A stretch of 54,779 nt of DNA from Prevotella sp. (GCA_017475265.1 JAFVFY010000076.1:1-54779), one strand, 5' to 3'; positions 7,791-17,124 are shown, counted from the stretch's first letter. Numbers and translations: made by a program. The notes: generated from the sequence alone by a model not told the origin.

Positions 7791-7834
7791 AAAAATCCAG
7801 GCCGTGCATCATTGTGGTGCACGGCCCGGATTTT
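7791..7834 (-). terminator. Intrinsic terminator of the 1807-residue surface protein gene
   Basis: A 9-bp stem, GGCCGTGCA (7800-7808) with TGCACGGCC (7818-7826), is extended by TCC/GGA and flanked by A5 and T4 tracts. It can act in both directions. Confidence 0.85.
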
Positions 7835-7854
7835 AAAATAACTCAAGGTTGATT

Positions 7855-10800
7855 CTACTTCAGGACAATCTTCTTGCCGTTGACGATGTAGAGACCCTTC
7901 TGGGCCTTCTGCACCTTCTGGCCGTTCAAGTTGTAGACGTTGCCATCGCTGATAGCGTCAGCGTAGATGCCACTGATGGCAGTGGTGGTAGCGTCCTCGT
8001 TGAAGATAATCTCAGCATTGAGGTTGTAGTTGCCGTTGATAGCCTCGTCGGGGTTGAAGATGAACTTCACGTTGAAGTAGCCCGACCAGTGCTTATCTAC
8101 TCCTGAATCGTCTTTACCGCCACTGATAAGGGTCGAACCCTCGGGAGCCCAAACCTTATACTCGGCATTGCCGTCGGTCTTGTCAGCGAAGCCCCAGTTG
8201 GTGTCCCAACTATGATTCTTCACAACCTTGTAGTAAACGGTCTGGCCGACCTCAAGCTTAACAGGAGCGCTGAGCTCGAAAACGTAGTTGCCAGTCTCCT
8301 GGTCGTAATCCATGTCATTGGCCTCGAACTCGGGATCCCAAGCACTTGTAAAGATGACATCCTCGGCTTTGGCCTCAACACCAGCACCGACAGCACCAAC
8401 GATGGTATAGACAGGTTCGACAGGCACAGCATCCTCAAGGGTGATGTTGATGAATCCGAGGTTACGCTGCATTGCACCAGACAAATCGAAGCTTACCTCT
8501 GATTCAGCGCCTGTCCAAGTCCAAATGCTATAGACGACAGTTGAACTTTCTTCATCTCCTTGTGTAAGCGTCTTAGTATTAGCCACTTCACCCGTAGAAG
8601 GTGTAAGGTTCAAATCGCCTGCCTTAAGAACTTTGAGTTCAATCTTCTCAATTTTCTTACCCTCGGGTGCAGTCAGCTTGAAGTTACCAGTTCTGTTACC
8701 AATCCTGAGCTGGCCACTCGTGTATTTGACATTCTTGACACCCGTCAGCGTGACGTCATCCATAGTGGCACCATTTGCGAATGTTTCGTTCTCGGCCCAC
8801 TGACCGTTGTTGTTCTCAAAGTCGAAGGTGGGAGTGAATACGTACTCGTAAGCCTTATCTGCCACGAATTCGAGATCCTCGGTCTGGTTGCCCTCGCCGG
8901 TGCTACCGTTGTTGAAGACAATCATAGCGGGAGCAACCTCACCCTCTACGTTCACGGTGTAAACGCCGTCAGCATTGACTTTCAGCTTGGTGCCAGGCCA
9001 TGCGCCCAGATACTCGGTCACATTCTCGCCTTCTTCAGTCCATGCGTATGCATAGACTTCATCCCACCAGTAGGCGTTGGTGGTGAAGGTAGCAGTGAAG
9101 GTCTGAATGGTGGACGGCTTCACGACGAGGTCCAGCGTTTTGTTCTCAGTGTCGGCGGTGAAGACTAGCTTGTAGTCACCTGCGGGATACTCATCAGTGC
9201 CGAACACGAAGTTCTGGTTGCCCTCAGCGGGAAGCTCATAATCACCCCACTTGCCATTGGCAGTGGCCTTGTACTCGTAGGTCTTGGCCTCAGCAGTAAA
9301 GTCCTTGGTCAGCGTCCAGACGGCGGGATTCTCAGCATCCTGCTCCATTGCCCAGCCATTGGCGGGATCCCAGTTAGCATTAGGATTCTCCTCAGTGGCA
9401 AGGCCAAGGAAGTCACCCACGATGGCCATGCTCTCAATGGTGACGGGCTTCTGGTACCATACGCCGAAGTTGTCGAAGTAATAGTTGGTGGCGCTCTTCT
9501 CCTCCTGGAGGTTGAAGGCGATGGTCAGCAGACCAGGACCGACTTCAGTAACAACGCCATCTTCTACTTTATTACCGGCCATGGCATCATTGACCTCAAT
9601 ATCAGCCGAGAAGGTCTGCCACTCGGTGGTGAAGTTCACGTCGCCGATTGCAGCCCAGTGCTGGTAGGCACCCGGAGTGTTGTGAGCCTGCGTGGTGGCC
9701 TTGGCGGCCTGGCTGGCCTTGTAGTCGAACTCAACGTGCACCTTCGTGCCGGCGGGAACGGCCTCAGCCAGCTGGATCCAGAACTGGGAGTCCCAGGCTG
9801 CATAATTATCATTTGCAGTGTCGTCACCGGCTCTCACCACGATACCGCGGCTGCCTTCCGTACCGGCACCAGCTTCGATGGCGGCTGCCACGACAGCAGA
9901 AGAAGGATACTCCTTCATCCAATAGCTGCTGGCATCTTCCTCAGCGAGGTTACCATTGGTGACACCCTGTGTCCAGCCCTCGGGAGCCAGCTTGACAGCA
10001 GCTTCTTCTCCGGTAGGCTTCTTGTATTCATAGGTGCCGCCGTTCTCGAATTCGAGGTCACGAGTCTGGTTGCCCTCGCCGCTGTTACCATTGTTGAAGA
10101 TAATCTTCTCAGGAGCGTCCGTAGACATAATGTTCACGGTGTAGACACCGTCAACAGCCTCCAGCTTGGTGCCGGGCCAGTCGCCAAGGAACTTCTTCAC
10201 GTTGGGCTCCTCGCCGCTCCATGCGTAAGCATAGACCTCTTCCCACTCGGCATCGGTGGTGAAGGTTGCGGTGTAGGTGGTCACATCCAGCTTCTCAACG
10301 TCAAGGTTCACCGAGTGCTTCCTGGTGTCAGCCGTGAATGTCAGCTTGTACTTTCCGGCACCTAAGTTGGCAGTGTTGAAGTTGTAGTCGGCGTTCTTGT
10401 CATTGGGGAGCTTATAGCCATCCCAGTCGCCGTTGGCAACAGCCTTGTACTCGTAGGTCTTGGCCTCAGCCGTGAACTCATCCACAACCAGTGTCCAGAC
10501 AGCCTCGTTCTCAGCATCTTGGGCCATCTGCCAGCCATTTGCGGGATCCCAGTCGGCATTCGGATTCTCCTCAGTAGAGAGGCCGAGGAAGTCGCCCACG
10601 ATGGCCATGCTGTCGAATACAGGCTTGGTATAGGGCTTCGGATCGACAGCAGGATTCGGGGTCAGAGTCTTGGCCACATCTGCAGGGATCTCAAACTTCA
10701 CATTGTCGAAGATGAAGGTGGTTTTCACCTTGTTCAAGCCCAGATTGAAGGCGATGGTCTGCATACCATTACCATTGCCATTGCCATTATCGCCTTTAGC

Positions 10801-13278
10801 CATTGCAGCGTCAACACTTCCTTCCTTATAGAAGCTATTCCATTCGGTAGTGAATTCTACATCGCCGATAGCAGCCCAGTGATGGTAGGCACCTGGTTCG
10901 GCATGAGCCTGTGTGCTGGCTTTTGCATCTTTATTTGCCTTGTAGTCGAAGGACACCTTAAACTTCGTGCCCTCAGGCAACTGGTAAGGCAGACGGATGA
11001 AGAACTGGGTGTCCCAGTCAGTAGCAGGATCGTCATACGACTCCACCTTCACAGCCTTGCTACCATCCTTGCCGATACCCTCGGTAAACGGAGCGAGGAA
11101 CGGGCCACCGATGCCCTGCTCGGTCACATAGAAGCATGATGGGTCGTCGCCCTCCATGTCACCGTTGACGATAATGTCTGTCCAGTCGGGCTCCACAGCC
11201 TGACCAGTGAGGTACACCTTGACATACTTCCATTCAATGGTTGCAGTAGATGTGCCAGGCTGTGCAACGAGGTTGCATGAAGTACCTCCGACACCTTCGT
11301 ACTTCCATGTTACCTCCTGCCATTCTGTGCCAATAGCGACTGAGGCGCCCATCTGCTGGCCGCTACCCCAGCCCCAACCCATGTTGACGTTGAAGGTAAC
11401 AGGTTCAGAAGCCTTAACCATAGCCTTGACAGTGTAAATACCGTTCTCCTGTGTAGGAATGCGGTCAGCAATGAAATACTGGTGCCAGCCGGCCTCTGCT
11501 AAAGAAACCTTGTGGTAGGTATTTCCACTCTGAGTAGTTACTGTACCAACTTCAGTGAAATCACCGCTTTCCATTTCTGCATCGGTCTTGTACCCATACA
11601 TTGCACCATAGTCGGTCATGACATCGCCACTAAACTCAGGTACATATCCCATCACGTAGAATGGGAAACCTGTGTAGGCAGAGTAGTAAATGGAGTAGAT
11701 TGCATCGTCAGTTTCAGCCTTCACGCCAGTGACACCAATCTCGTTAGTCTCGGCATTGAAGGTGATGGTGATGGTATAGACACCCTCGCCCTCAAGCACT
11801 TCTGGAGTGATGACCCAGTTGTTTTCAGGATACCAAGTCTCGCCATCTTTCACAACTTTGAACTCAGGCTTTGCCGTTTCGCTAACGGTGATGTTCTCGA
11901 ATGTTATTTCATACAGACCAGTCTCTGCATTTAGGGTCATCACGTTCTGAGTGGGATCCCAGAAGAAACCAGTCAGGTCTTCAGTGCCAGCCAATGTATA
12001 GACAGAGACAGGAGCCTCTATGTCGCCGGTCTTCTCAATCCAGATGTAGTCGAACTGTGCGTCTTCCCATGTACCTTCGGCGATGAACTTCACGTCGGTA
12101 TCAGCGTTCAGGGTGTACTCCTCAGAAGCCACCTCGTTGAGGTTGACGCCAGTGAAGGCGGCGGCAAAGACATTCTCGCCAATACCAAAGTTGACATTTT
12201 TACCATCGATGCCAGTCTTTGATGCGAAGATACCCACATGGAGCTTGTACTTGCCGGGGGCGAGAGTCGTGATGGTCACATCCTCGGTGGCAACACCAGC
12301 AGCGGCATTGGAAGCACGCACGGGGATGTTGCCAGTCGTGGTGTAGTCGAAACCAGCGATTTCCTCACCCTCTTTGTAGAACACCACTTCGACACCACTC
12401 TTTTCGGTGTACTCCACGCTAGCGGTGGCGTTGTCGGCAGTGAGGGTAATGGGCTTGCGGTACTCCTTATTCGTGACAGCAGCCTCATAGAGCGTGTTCT
12501 CCTTAAGCTGGTAACGCGGATAAGGCACTGCGACGGTCTCACCCTCGTAGTTGCTACCGACAGTGATGGTGGCACCGGCGTAGTCGGTGAGGGTATAGCC
12601 ATAGTACCCGGCTTCGCGCACTTTCACGGTGAAGGTGTTGCCACTGGCAGCAATGGTGAAGCTCTCAGGCTCGCCATCGGCACGGAAATACTTCACGTCG
12701 TCAGCGAAGAACGAAGCATCTGTCAGTACCTTTCCTCCCACAGCACCATTGGCTGTAATGGTCTTGACGATGGTTTCGCCAAGAACGTAATTCAACGTGT
12801 AGTCAGCGGTAGCGGCACTCTCGTCCTTCTCCATGACGAGGACAGAGACCACACATCCACCACGACCAACGTTGAATGTTAATGTCGTGGCCGTTTCATT
12901 AACCTCGAAGAAGAGATGAGAGCCATCGCTAAGTGTTGTTGACAAAGTACAACCACTGATGGAGTTGATGGTCACGCTACGCACTTGGGTGTCAGCAAAC
13001 TGGCATACCAGCACATCGGTCTCTGCCACGGGAATTGCCACTTCGGCACTTCTGTTTCCAGCACCGAAATCAAACAGTCCGTATCCTTCGCGGTAACGGA
13101 GGTCGCCCTCTGTGGGCATTACACCGGCATCGTTCGACGTAAGGTCGTAGAATGCCTTGGCCTTGTAGCCCGCCAGCTCGTAATCCATCGAGAGGTCGGC
13201 AGTCAAGGCCCATGTGCTTGCGGTGCCGAAAATCATCAGCAAGGCAAGCATCAACGATCTTTGTAATTGCTTTTTCAT
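7855..13278 (-). CDS. Giant multi-module starch/glucan-binding surface protein with type IX tail
   Basis: An 1807-residue protein with signal peptide (SLMLALLMIFGTASTWA) and C-terminal tail GQKVQKAQKGLYIVNGKKIV typical of type IX secretion cargo. Beta-rich modules fill the rest. A SusE-like module starts near residue 427 (FFWDPTQNVMTLNAETGLYE). A block is then repeated twice: a jelly-roll CBM-like module (about 700-870 and 1105-1270; both contain a QFWIQL or QFFIRL strand and HWAAIGDV), an X25/SusE-like module (about 892 and 1284; MAIVGDFLGL...WDPANGW...YEYKA) and a CBM26-like starch-binding module (about 1010-1080 and 1400-1470; VYAYAW...WPGTKL...IIFNNG). A final SusE-like module begins near 1622. 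No catalytic domain was seen. Binding of starch-like glucans at the cell surface is inferred from the modules; no susC/susD pair lies in the window. Confidence 0.85.
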   Translation of the reverse strand: MKKQLQRSLMLALLMIFGTASTWALTADLSMDYELAGYKAKAFYDLTSNDAGVMPTEGDLRYREGYGLFDFGAGNRSAEVAIPVAETDVLVCQFADTQVRSVTINSISGCTLSTTLSDGSHLFFEVNETATTLTFNVGRGGCVVSVLVMEKDESAATADYTLNYVLGETIVKTITANGAVGGKVLTDASFFADDVKYFRADGEPESFTIAASGNTFTVKVREAGYYGYTLTDYAGATITVGSNYEGETVAVPYPRYQLKENTLYEAAVTNKEYRKPITLTADNATASVEYTEKSGVEVVFYKEGEEIAGFDYTTTGNIPVRASNAAAGVATEDVTITTLAPGKYKLHVGIFASKTGIDGKNVNFGIGENVFAAAFTGVNLNEVASEEYTLNADTDVKFIAEGTWEDAQFDYIWIEKTGDIEAPVSVYTLAGTEDLTGFFWDPTQNVMTLNAETGLYEITFENITVSETAKPEFKVVKDGETWYPENNWVITPEVLEGEGVYTITITFNAETNEIGVTGVKAETDDAIYSIYYSAYTGFPFYVMGYVPEFSGDVMTDYGAMYGYKTDAEMESGDFTEVGTVTTQSGNTYHKVSLAEAGWHQYFIADRIPTQENGIYTVKAMVKASEPVTFNVNMGWGWGSGQQMGASVAIGTEWQEVTWKYEGVGGTSCNLVAQPGTSTATIEWKYVKVYLTGQAVEPDWTDIIVNGDMEGDDPSCFYVTEQGIGGPFLAPFTEGIGKDGSKAVKVESYDDPATDWDTQFFIRLPYQLPEGTKFKVSFDYKANKDAKASTQAHAEPGAYHHWAAIGDVEFTTEWNSFYKEGSVDAAMAKGDNGNGNGNGMQTIAFNLGLNKVKTTFIFDNVKFEIPADVAKTLTPNPAVDPKPYTKPVFDSMAIVGDFLGLSTEENPNADWDPANGWQMAQDAENEAVWTLVVDEFTAEAKTYEYKAVANGDWDGYKLPNDKNADYNFNTANLGAGKYKLTFTADTRKHSVNLDVEKLDVTTYTATFTTDAEWEEVYAYAWSGEEPNVKKFLGDWPGTKLEAVDGVYTVNIMSTDAPEKIIFNNGNSGEGNQTRDLEFENGGTYEYKKPTGEEAAVKLAPEGWTQGVTNGNLAEEDASSYWMKEYPSSAVVAAAIEAGAGTEGSRGIVVRAGDDTANDNYAAWDSQFWIQLAEAVPAGTKVHVEFDYKASQAAKATTQAHNTPGAYQHWAAIGDVNFTTEWQTFSADIEVNDAMAGNKVEDGVVTEVGPGLLTIAFNLQEEKSATNYYFDNFGVWYQKPVTIESMAIVGDFLGLATEENPNANWDPANGWAMEQDAENPAVWTLTKDFTAEAKTYEYKATANGKWGDYELPAEGNQNFVFGTDEYPAGDYKLVFTADTENKTLDLVVKPSTIQTFTATFTTNAYWWDEVYAYAWTEEGENVTEYLGAWPGTKLKVNADGVYTVNVEGEVAPAMIVFNNGSTGEGNQTEDLEFVADKAYEYVFTPTFDFENNNGQWAENETFANGATMDDVTLTGVKNVKYTSGQLRIGNRTGNFKLTAPEGKKIEKIELKVLKAGDLNLTPSTGEVANTKTLTQGDEESSTVVYSIWTWTGAESEVSFDLSGAMQRNLGFINITLEDAVPVEPVYTIVGAVGAGVEAKAEDVIFTSAWDPEFEANDMDYDQETGNYVFELSAPVKLEVGQTVYYKVVKNHSWDTNWGFADKTDGNAEYKVWAPEGSTLISGGKDDSGVDKHWSGYFNVKFIFNPDEAINGNYNLNAEIIFNEDATTTAISGIYADAISDGNVYNLNGQKVQKAQKGLYIVNGKKIVLK

Positions 13279-13403
13279 GTTGTTAATAATTTAGGTTAAT
13301 AAAAAAAGTGAATTGTTTAATATAATTAATGTCTATATGCAAACACTACTCGCAACAAGCGCTATTACGCCCATTAGTAGCAATATCATTCTGAATCAGG
13401 GCA

Positions 13404-13411
13404 CAAATTTA
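13404..13411 (-). promoter_or_regulatory. Candidate -7 element for the 1807-residue protein gene
   Basis: The reverse strand reads TAAATTTG (TAnnTTTG) about 125 nt before the ATG. No well-spaced TTTG box was found, so support is moderate. Confidence 0.45.
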
Positions 13412-13469
13412 TGGAAAATATTGTTACGTGGATTGTTTTTAACAAAGATTTAATCATATTTAGCACTTG

Positions 13470-14642
13470 TTATCGCTCTTCGTTTTTATACCACTGGAAG
13501 AGTCGCGCCACGCCGTCTTCCAGCTCCACGCTGTGTGTCCATCCCAGGCTGTGGAGTTTCTCCACGTCGATGAGCTTGCGCATGGTGCCGTCGGGCTTCG
13601 AGGCGTCGAACTCTATGGTTCCCTGGAAGCCAGTGGCACGGGCCACCATCTCGGAGAGCTGGCGGATGGTCACCTCCTTGCCCGTGCCCACGTTAATGTG
13701 GCAGTTGCGTATCTCGCCCAGCTGTGGCAGAGCGCCACCACGGCCGGCAGAGTGGTCGCGGTCTACAGTGCCGTCGGTCTTGGCCCCGTAGTGAACAGAC
13801 GAGTATTTCTCTATGCCGATGATGTCCTTGAAGTCGACGTTGAGCAGCACGTGCACAGAAGCATCAGCCATGTCCTCGCTCCAGAGGAACTCGCGGAGGG
13901 GCGTTCCCGTTCCCCAGAGCACCACCTTGTTGTCGGAGATGCCGTATTTACTCAATATCGTTATAACGGTATCATGAGAGGCCGAACCGTTGATGCCTTC
14001 CACCGGCCGGCGGTCGAGGTCACGGCGGATGGTCTCCCAGTCGCCCTCATGGATAAGCCGCGCCAGGTATACCTTACGCATCATGGCGGGCATGACGTGC
14101 GAGTTCTCCAGGTGGAAGTTGTCATTGGGGCCATAGAGATTGGTGGGCATCACGGCAATGTAGTTGGTACCATACTGCAGGTTGTAGGACTCGCACATCT
14201 TCAGCCCTGCAATCTTCGCGATGGCATACTCCTCATTGGTATACTCCAGCGGCGACGTCAGCAGACAGTCCTCCTTCATGGGCTGCGGCGCGTTTTTCGG
14301 GTAGATGCAGGTGCTGCCCAGGAAGAGCAGCTTATCTACTCCGTGACGGTAGCTCTCGCCGATGACGTTGCACTGCATCAGCATGTTCTGCATGATGAAG
14401 TCTGCACGATAGAGCGAGTTGGCCATGATGCCTCCGACAAAGGCTGCGGCCAGCACCACGCCATTGGGGCATTCCTGGTCGAAGAAGTCGCGTACAGCCT
14501 GCTGGTTGGTAAGGTCCAGCTCGGCATGGGTGCGGCCCACAAGGTTCGTGTAGCCACGCTTTTTCAGGTTGTTCCAGATAGCCGAGCCAACAAGTCCCCG
14601 GTGGCCGGCAACGTAAATCTTAGATTCTTTGGTTAAGCTCAT
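13470..14642 (-). CDS. fcl: GDP-L-fucose synthase
   Basis: A 390-residue short-chain dehydrogenase/reductase that converts GDP-4-keto-6-deoxy-D-mannose to GDP-L-fucose by NADPH-dependent epimerisation and reduction. A Rossmann motif GHRGLVG lies at residues 13-19, the catalytic serine in LGSTCIYP, and the YxxxK pair in YAIAK (near 137-141). Family-typical stretches MPTNLYGPNDNF and PLREFLWSEDMA are present. It is longer than the usual roughly 320 residues: an extra stretch around 195-225 and another around 275-305 are seen. The partner GDP-mannose dehydratase gene (gmd) is not in this window. The product feeds fucosylation of capsule or surface glycoproteins. A candidate promoter lies at 14673-14706. 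Confidence 0.93.
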   Translation of the reverse strand: MSLTKESKIYVAGHRGLVGSAIWNNLKKRGYTNLVGRTHAELDLTNQQAVRDFFDQECPNGVVLAAAFVGGIMANSLYRADFIMQNMLMQCNVIGESYRHGVDKLLFLGSTCIYPKNAPQPMKEDCLLTSPLEYTNEEYAIAKIAGLKMCESYNLQYGTNYIAVMPTNLYGPNDNFHLENSHVMPAMMRKVYLARLIHEGDWETIRRDLDRRPVEGINGSASHDTVITILSKYGISDNKVVLWGTGTPLREFLWSEDMADASVHVLLNVDFKDIIGIEKYSSVHYGAKTDGTVDRDHSAGRGGALPQLGEIRNCHINVGTGKEVTIRQLSEMVARATGFQGTIEFDASKPDGTMRKLIDVEKLHSLGWTHSVELEDGVARLFQWYKNEER

Positions 14643-14672
14643 AATAAAATAATGTATTCAATATTGTGGCTG

Positions 14673-14706
14673 CAAAGGTAAACAAAAAAAATGAAGCGCA
14701 AGCAAA
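14673..14706 (-). promoter_or_regulatory. Promoter of the GDP-L-fucose synthase gene
   Basis: On the reverse strand, TACCTTTG (14673-14680) with a TTTG box at 14703-14706. The 22-nt gap is slightly wide for the consensus. Confidence 0.55.
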
Positions 14707-14796
14707 GATTTACGACACAAAACGCTGTTTTCGCACACAACCGCTTGATTTTTGTCAAGAAGAAAGTATTTTTATACACAAAACGGGGAAAAAGTA

Positions 14797-14827
14797 TTGC
14801 GGGTTCGGGAAAATCGCCGTACCTTTG
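14797..14827 (+). promoter_or_regulatory. Promoter of a candidate non-coding RNA
   Basis: TTGC (14797-14800), 19 nt, then TACCTTTG (14820-14827). No open reading frame follows before the terminator at 15067-15103. Confidence 0.65.
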
Positions 14828-14833
14828 CATCGT

Positions 14834-15103
14834 CAAACAGACAAAGCGAGTACCGCAAGCGGCGGGAAAGCTTCATCGGAAAGATTGTTTTAGGTTAGTA
14901 GTAATATTTATAGTTTTAGGTTTTTAGTTATTGGTAAAGAAAGTTTTCAACTGCGGATAACAGGTGGTCGCTGTGAAGCTCCCATTTAAACTTTCGAAAT
15001 TTTTGTCCTATTGGACTGAAATTTCTTTTGATAGAAAAAGGATTTTTAGTTAAACATAGGCTTGTTCCGCTGTAGCTCGCGAGAGTTGCAGCGGGCTTTT
15101 TTT
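14834..15103 (+). ncRNA. Candidate structured non-coding RNA of about 270 nt
   Basis: A consensus promoter and a strong intrinsic terminator bracket about 270 nt with no credible coding frame. Internal structure is visible: CCGC-AA-GCGG near 14852-14861, and a long hairpin at about 14997-15026, GAAATTT..GTCC-TATT-GGAC..AAATTTC, with a 2x2 internal loop. psd downstream has its own promoter at 15156-15187, so this is unlikely to be just the psd leader. I could not match it to tmRNA, RNase P RNA, SRP RNA or a known riboswitch. A 6S-like RNA is possible but not shown. Confidence 0.5.
15067..15103 (+). terminator. Strong intrinsic terminator
   Basis: A 12-pair stem (15067-15078 with 15083-15094, including G-T pairs) is capped by a GCGA tetraloop and followed by a seven-T run (15097-15103). 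Confidence 0.9.
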
Positions 15104-15155
15104 CCTAGAAATTGTTCCTAGAAAAGGGACATATTATTTAAGTTGTGTGAAAAAG

Positions 15156-15187
15156 TTTGCTAGTTAGGAAAAAAAGCAGTAACTTTG
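15156..15187 (+). promoter_or_regulatory. Promoter of the psd-pssA-DUF4834 operon
   Basis: TTTG (15156-15159), 20 nt, then TAACTTTG (15180-15187), about 38 nt before the psd ATG. Confidence 0.75.
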
Positions 15188-15225
15188 CACGGTAATTTGC
15201 TCTACAAGCTAGAATAAAAGCAAAA

Positions 15226-15921
15226 ATGGGAAACAGAATCCGCAAGCTAAGAAAGATAAGAATACACCGTGAGGGCACAAACGAACTGCTATACAGCCTC
15301 ATCGCCATCGTTGCGATAGGGACGGCTCTTTGGCGCTTTTTCGACACGCCCATCCCCTTTATCCTTTTCATCCTGGTGTTTGGTGTGGTATGGCTGCTAG
15401 CCCTGAACTTCTACCGCTGCCCCATCCGCTATTTCAATGGTGACACGGAGGGTGTGGTGGTGGCACCTGCCGACGGCAAGGTGGTGGTCATCGAGGAGAC
15501 GCAGGAAGATGACTATTTCCACGACCAGCGGCTGATGATTAGCATCTTCATGAGTCCGCTGAACGTCCACGCCAACTGGTTTCCCGTCGACGGAAAAGTG
15601 AAGTTCGTGAAGCATTTCGACGGCAACTTCCACAAGGCCTGGCTGCCAAAGGCCAGCGAGGAGAACGAGCACGCCGACATCATGATAGAGACGCCCGACG
15701 GGCAAGAAGTGCTCGTGAGGCAGATAGCAGGAGCCATGGCGCGCCGCATCGTAACCTACGCCAAGGACCAGGAGGACTGCTACATCGACGAGCATCTGGG
15801 ATTCATCAAGCTGGGGTCGAGAGTGGACGTGTACCTGCCGTTAGGTTCGAAGCCTGCCGTGAGGATGGGACAACCCACGACGGGCGACCAGACTGTCATC
15901 GCCAGGCTTTTAGCCCCCTAA
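15226..15921 (+). CDS. psd: Phosphatidylserine decarboxylase, short pyruvoyl type
   Basis: A 231-residue proenzyme that decarboxylates phosphatidylserine to phosphatidylethanolamine at the inner membrane. A hydrophobic N-terminal segment (about residues 25-62) anchors it. The self-cleavage site is [10 protein letters not shown] near residues 196-205; the Ser becomes the pyruvoyl group. The histidine-containing motif [12 protein letters not shown], typical of the family, is at about 113-124. The length fits the short, archaeal-like Psd class common in Bacteroidetes. The last codons and stop (LLAP-stop) lie inside a GC-rich palindromic repeat. The next gene, pssA, makes the substrate, so the two form a phosphatidylethanolamine operon. 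Confidence 0.95.
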   Translation: MGNRIRKLRKIRIHREGTNELLYSLIAIVAIGTALWRFFDTPIPFILFILVFGVVWLLALNFYRCPIRYFNGDTEGVVVAPADGKVVVIEETQEDDYFHDQRLMISIFMSPLNVHANWFPVDGKVKFVKHFDGNFHKAWLPKASEENEHADIMIETPDGQEVLVRQIAGAMARRIVTYAKDQEDCYIDEHLGFIKLGSRVDVYLPLGSKPAVRMGQPTTGDQTVIARLLAP

Positions 15922-16027
15922 GTTAGGGGGTTGGGGGTCTGAACAAGGCTCATAACAAATAGAACTGCATGGAAGAGAATATAATCATAGGTCGTTCAGA
16001 CCCCCAACCCCCTAACTTAGGGGGGCT
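15911..16027. repeat. Inverted pair of GC-rich repeats spanning the psd/pssA junction
   Basis: Copies at 15912-15944 and 15994-16026 are reverse complements for about 31 nt (core CCCCCAACCCCCTAACTTAG), separated by roughly 50 nt. Each copy also contains its own small palindrome CCCCCTAA-G-TTAGGGGG. The first provides the psd stop codon; the second encodes part of the PssA N-terminus. The transcript could form a stem of more than 30 bp that hides the pssA start. Confidence 0.9.
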
Positions 16028-16715
16028 GGTCAGTATCCCAAATATTATCACCTGCTGCAACCTTATTTCGGGTTGTATTGCTACATGGTTCGCCTTCGAC
16101 AGCCATTACCATGAGGCATTGCTGTTCATTATCATTGGAGCGGTGTTCGACTTTTTCGACGGCATGACGGCGCGTCTGCTCCATGTATCGTCGCCCATCG
16201 GCAAGGAGCTGGACTCGCTGGCCGACGTCATCACCTTTGGCTTTGCACCCTCGGCCATCGTTTTCAGTTTTCTCTGTTCGTTCCATATACATATTACACT
16301 TGTTCCCTTCCTAGCCTTTGTCATGGCTGCCTTCTCCGCGCTGCGTTTAGCTAAGTTCAACCTCGACGAACGCCAGGCATTGGGATTCATTGGATTGCCC
16401 ACGCCGGCCAACGCCCTGTTCTGGGGAGGACTGATAACATCGTTAAACTCGCAAAGCTTTTTCGAGCCATACCAGCTGCCCACATATTATATATATATAG
16501 TATTGGCCCTGTTGCCCCTGAGCTGCTACCTGCTGGTGAGCGAGATTCCCATGTTTGCCCTGAAATTCAAGACATGGGGATGGCGGGGCAACGAGGTGAA
16601 ATACATTTTCGTACTTACGTGCATCCCCCTGCTCCTGTGGCTCGGCACGCTGGGGCTGGCGGCAGTCATTGCGTGGTACGTGGTATTATCGGTGGCTAAA
16701 AGAGTTAAGAGTTAA
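15969..16715 (+). CDS. pssA: CDP-diacylglycerol--serine O-phosphatidyltransferase
   Basis: A 248-residue integral membrane enzyme making phosphatidylserine from CDP-diacylglycerol and L-serine. The CDP-alcohol phosphotransferase signature DG-x2-AR-x8-G-x3-D-x3-D is complete (DGMTARLLHVSSPIGKELD then SLAD), near residue 65. About seven or eight hydrophobic segments follow. Residues around 8-17 ([12 protein letters not shown]) are encoded by the repeat copy at 15994-16026 and are not typical of the family; the conserved part begins at SIPNIITCCNLISG. A TTG or GTG nearer that point cannot be excluded as the true start. The C-terminus VKS-stop lies in a GAGTTAA heptamer repeat. It is co-transcribed with psd. 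Confidence 0.93.
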   Translation: MEENIIIGRSDPQPPNLGGLVSIPNIITCCNLISGCIATWFAFDSHYHEALLFIIIGAVFDFFDGMTARLLHVSSPIGKELDSLADVITFGFAPSAIVFSFLCSFHIHITLVPFLAFVMAAFSALRLAKFNLDERQALGFIGLPTPANALFWGGLITSLNSQSFFEPYQLPTYYIYIVLALLPLSCYLLVSEIPMFALKFKTWGWRGNEVKYIFVLTCIPLLLWLGTLGLAAVIAWYVVLSVAKRVKS

Positions 16716-16726
16716 GAGTTGAGAGA
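16704..16726 (+). repeat. GAGTTAA-type heptamer repeat at the pssA stop
   Basis: GAGTTAA, GAGTTAA and GAGTTGA run in tandem. The TAA of the first unit is the pssA stop codon, and the repeat fills the gap to the next gene. Confidence 0.7.
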
Positions 16727-16728
16727 TT

Positions 16729-17124
16729 ATGCTTAAATCCTTTTTTTTCATATTCTTGGTTTTGCTGGCGCTCTTCACCATCGGTATGCTGGTGGTGCTT
16801 TACTACGTGCGCAAGGGCATCCGCTTCTTCCGCCGCCTCCACACTGGCGAGATGAGCGGCGAGGAGTTTGAGCGGATGGCCAACAAATACTACCGTAAAC
16901 AGGAAGATGTCAACAGTAGTTTTTCCGATGACTACTTCAAGGGGGCAGGGTGGCAGAGAGACCAGGCCGAACAGCAACAAGGAACTAGTCAGGAACAAAA
17001 CAAACAGAGACGACGGAAGACTACTGGCGGGGTGACCATAGAAGACCGTAGGGATCCCAGCCAGGCAAACAAGAAGATATTCGCCCATGACGAGGGCGAG
17101 TACGTGGATTTCACAGAGAATTAA
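16729..17124 (+). CDS. DUF4834-family membrane-anchored protein
   Basis: A 131-residue protein: one N-terminal transmembrane helix (about residues 4-26), a basic stretch RKGIRFFRRLH, a Q/E/R-rich polar middle, and the C-terminal motif IFAHDEGEYVDFTEN, whose DDEGEYVDFEE-like form I associate with DUF4834. Proteins of this type often follow pssA in Bacteroidetes, as here (13-nt gap). The function is unknown. It is likely co-translated with the phospholipid genes, so an envelope role is plausible but unproven. Confidence 0.8.
   Translation: MLKSFFFIFLVLLALFTIGMLVVLYYVRKGIRFFRRLHTGEMSGEEFERMANKYYRKQEDVNSSFSDDYFKGAGWQRDQAEQQQGTSQEQNKQRRRKTTGGVTIEDRRDPSQANKKIFAHDEGEYVDFTEN

Noticed and set aside
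13467-14636. 389-codon forward open frame
   Set aside because: Exact opposite-strand shadow of the GDP-L-fucose synthase gene.
15067-15103. Riboswitch for psd
   Set aside because: A separate promoter for psd lies after the terminator, and no known riboswitch core was recognised.
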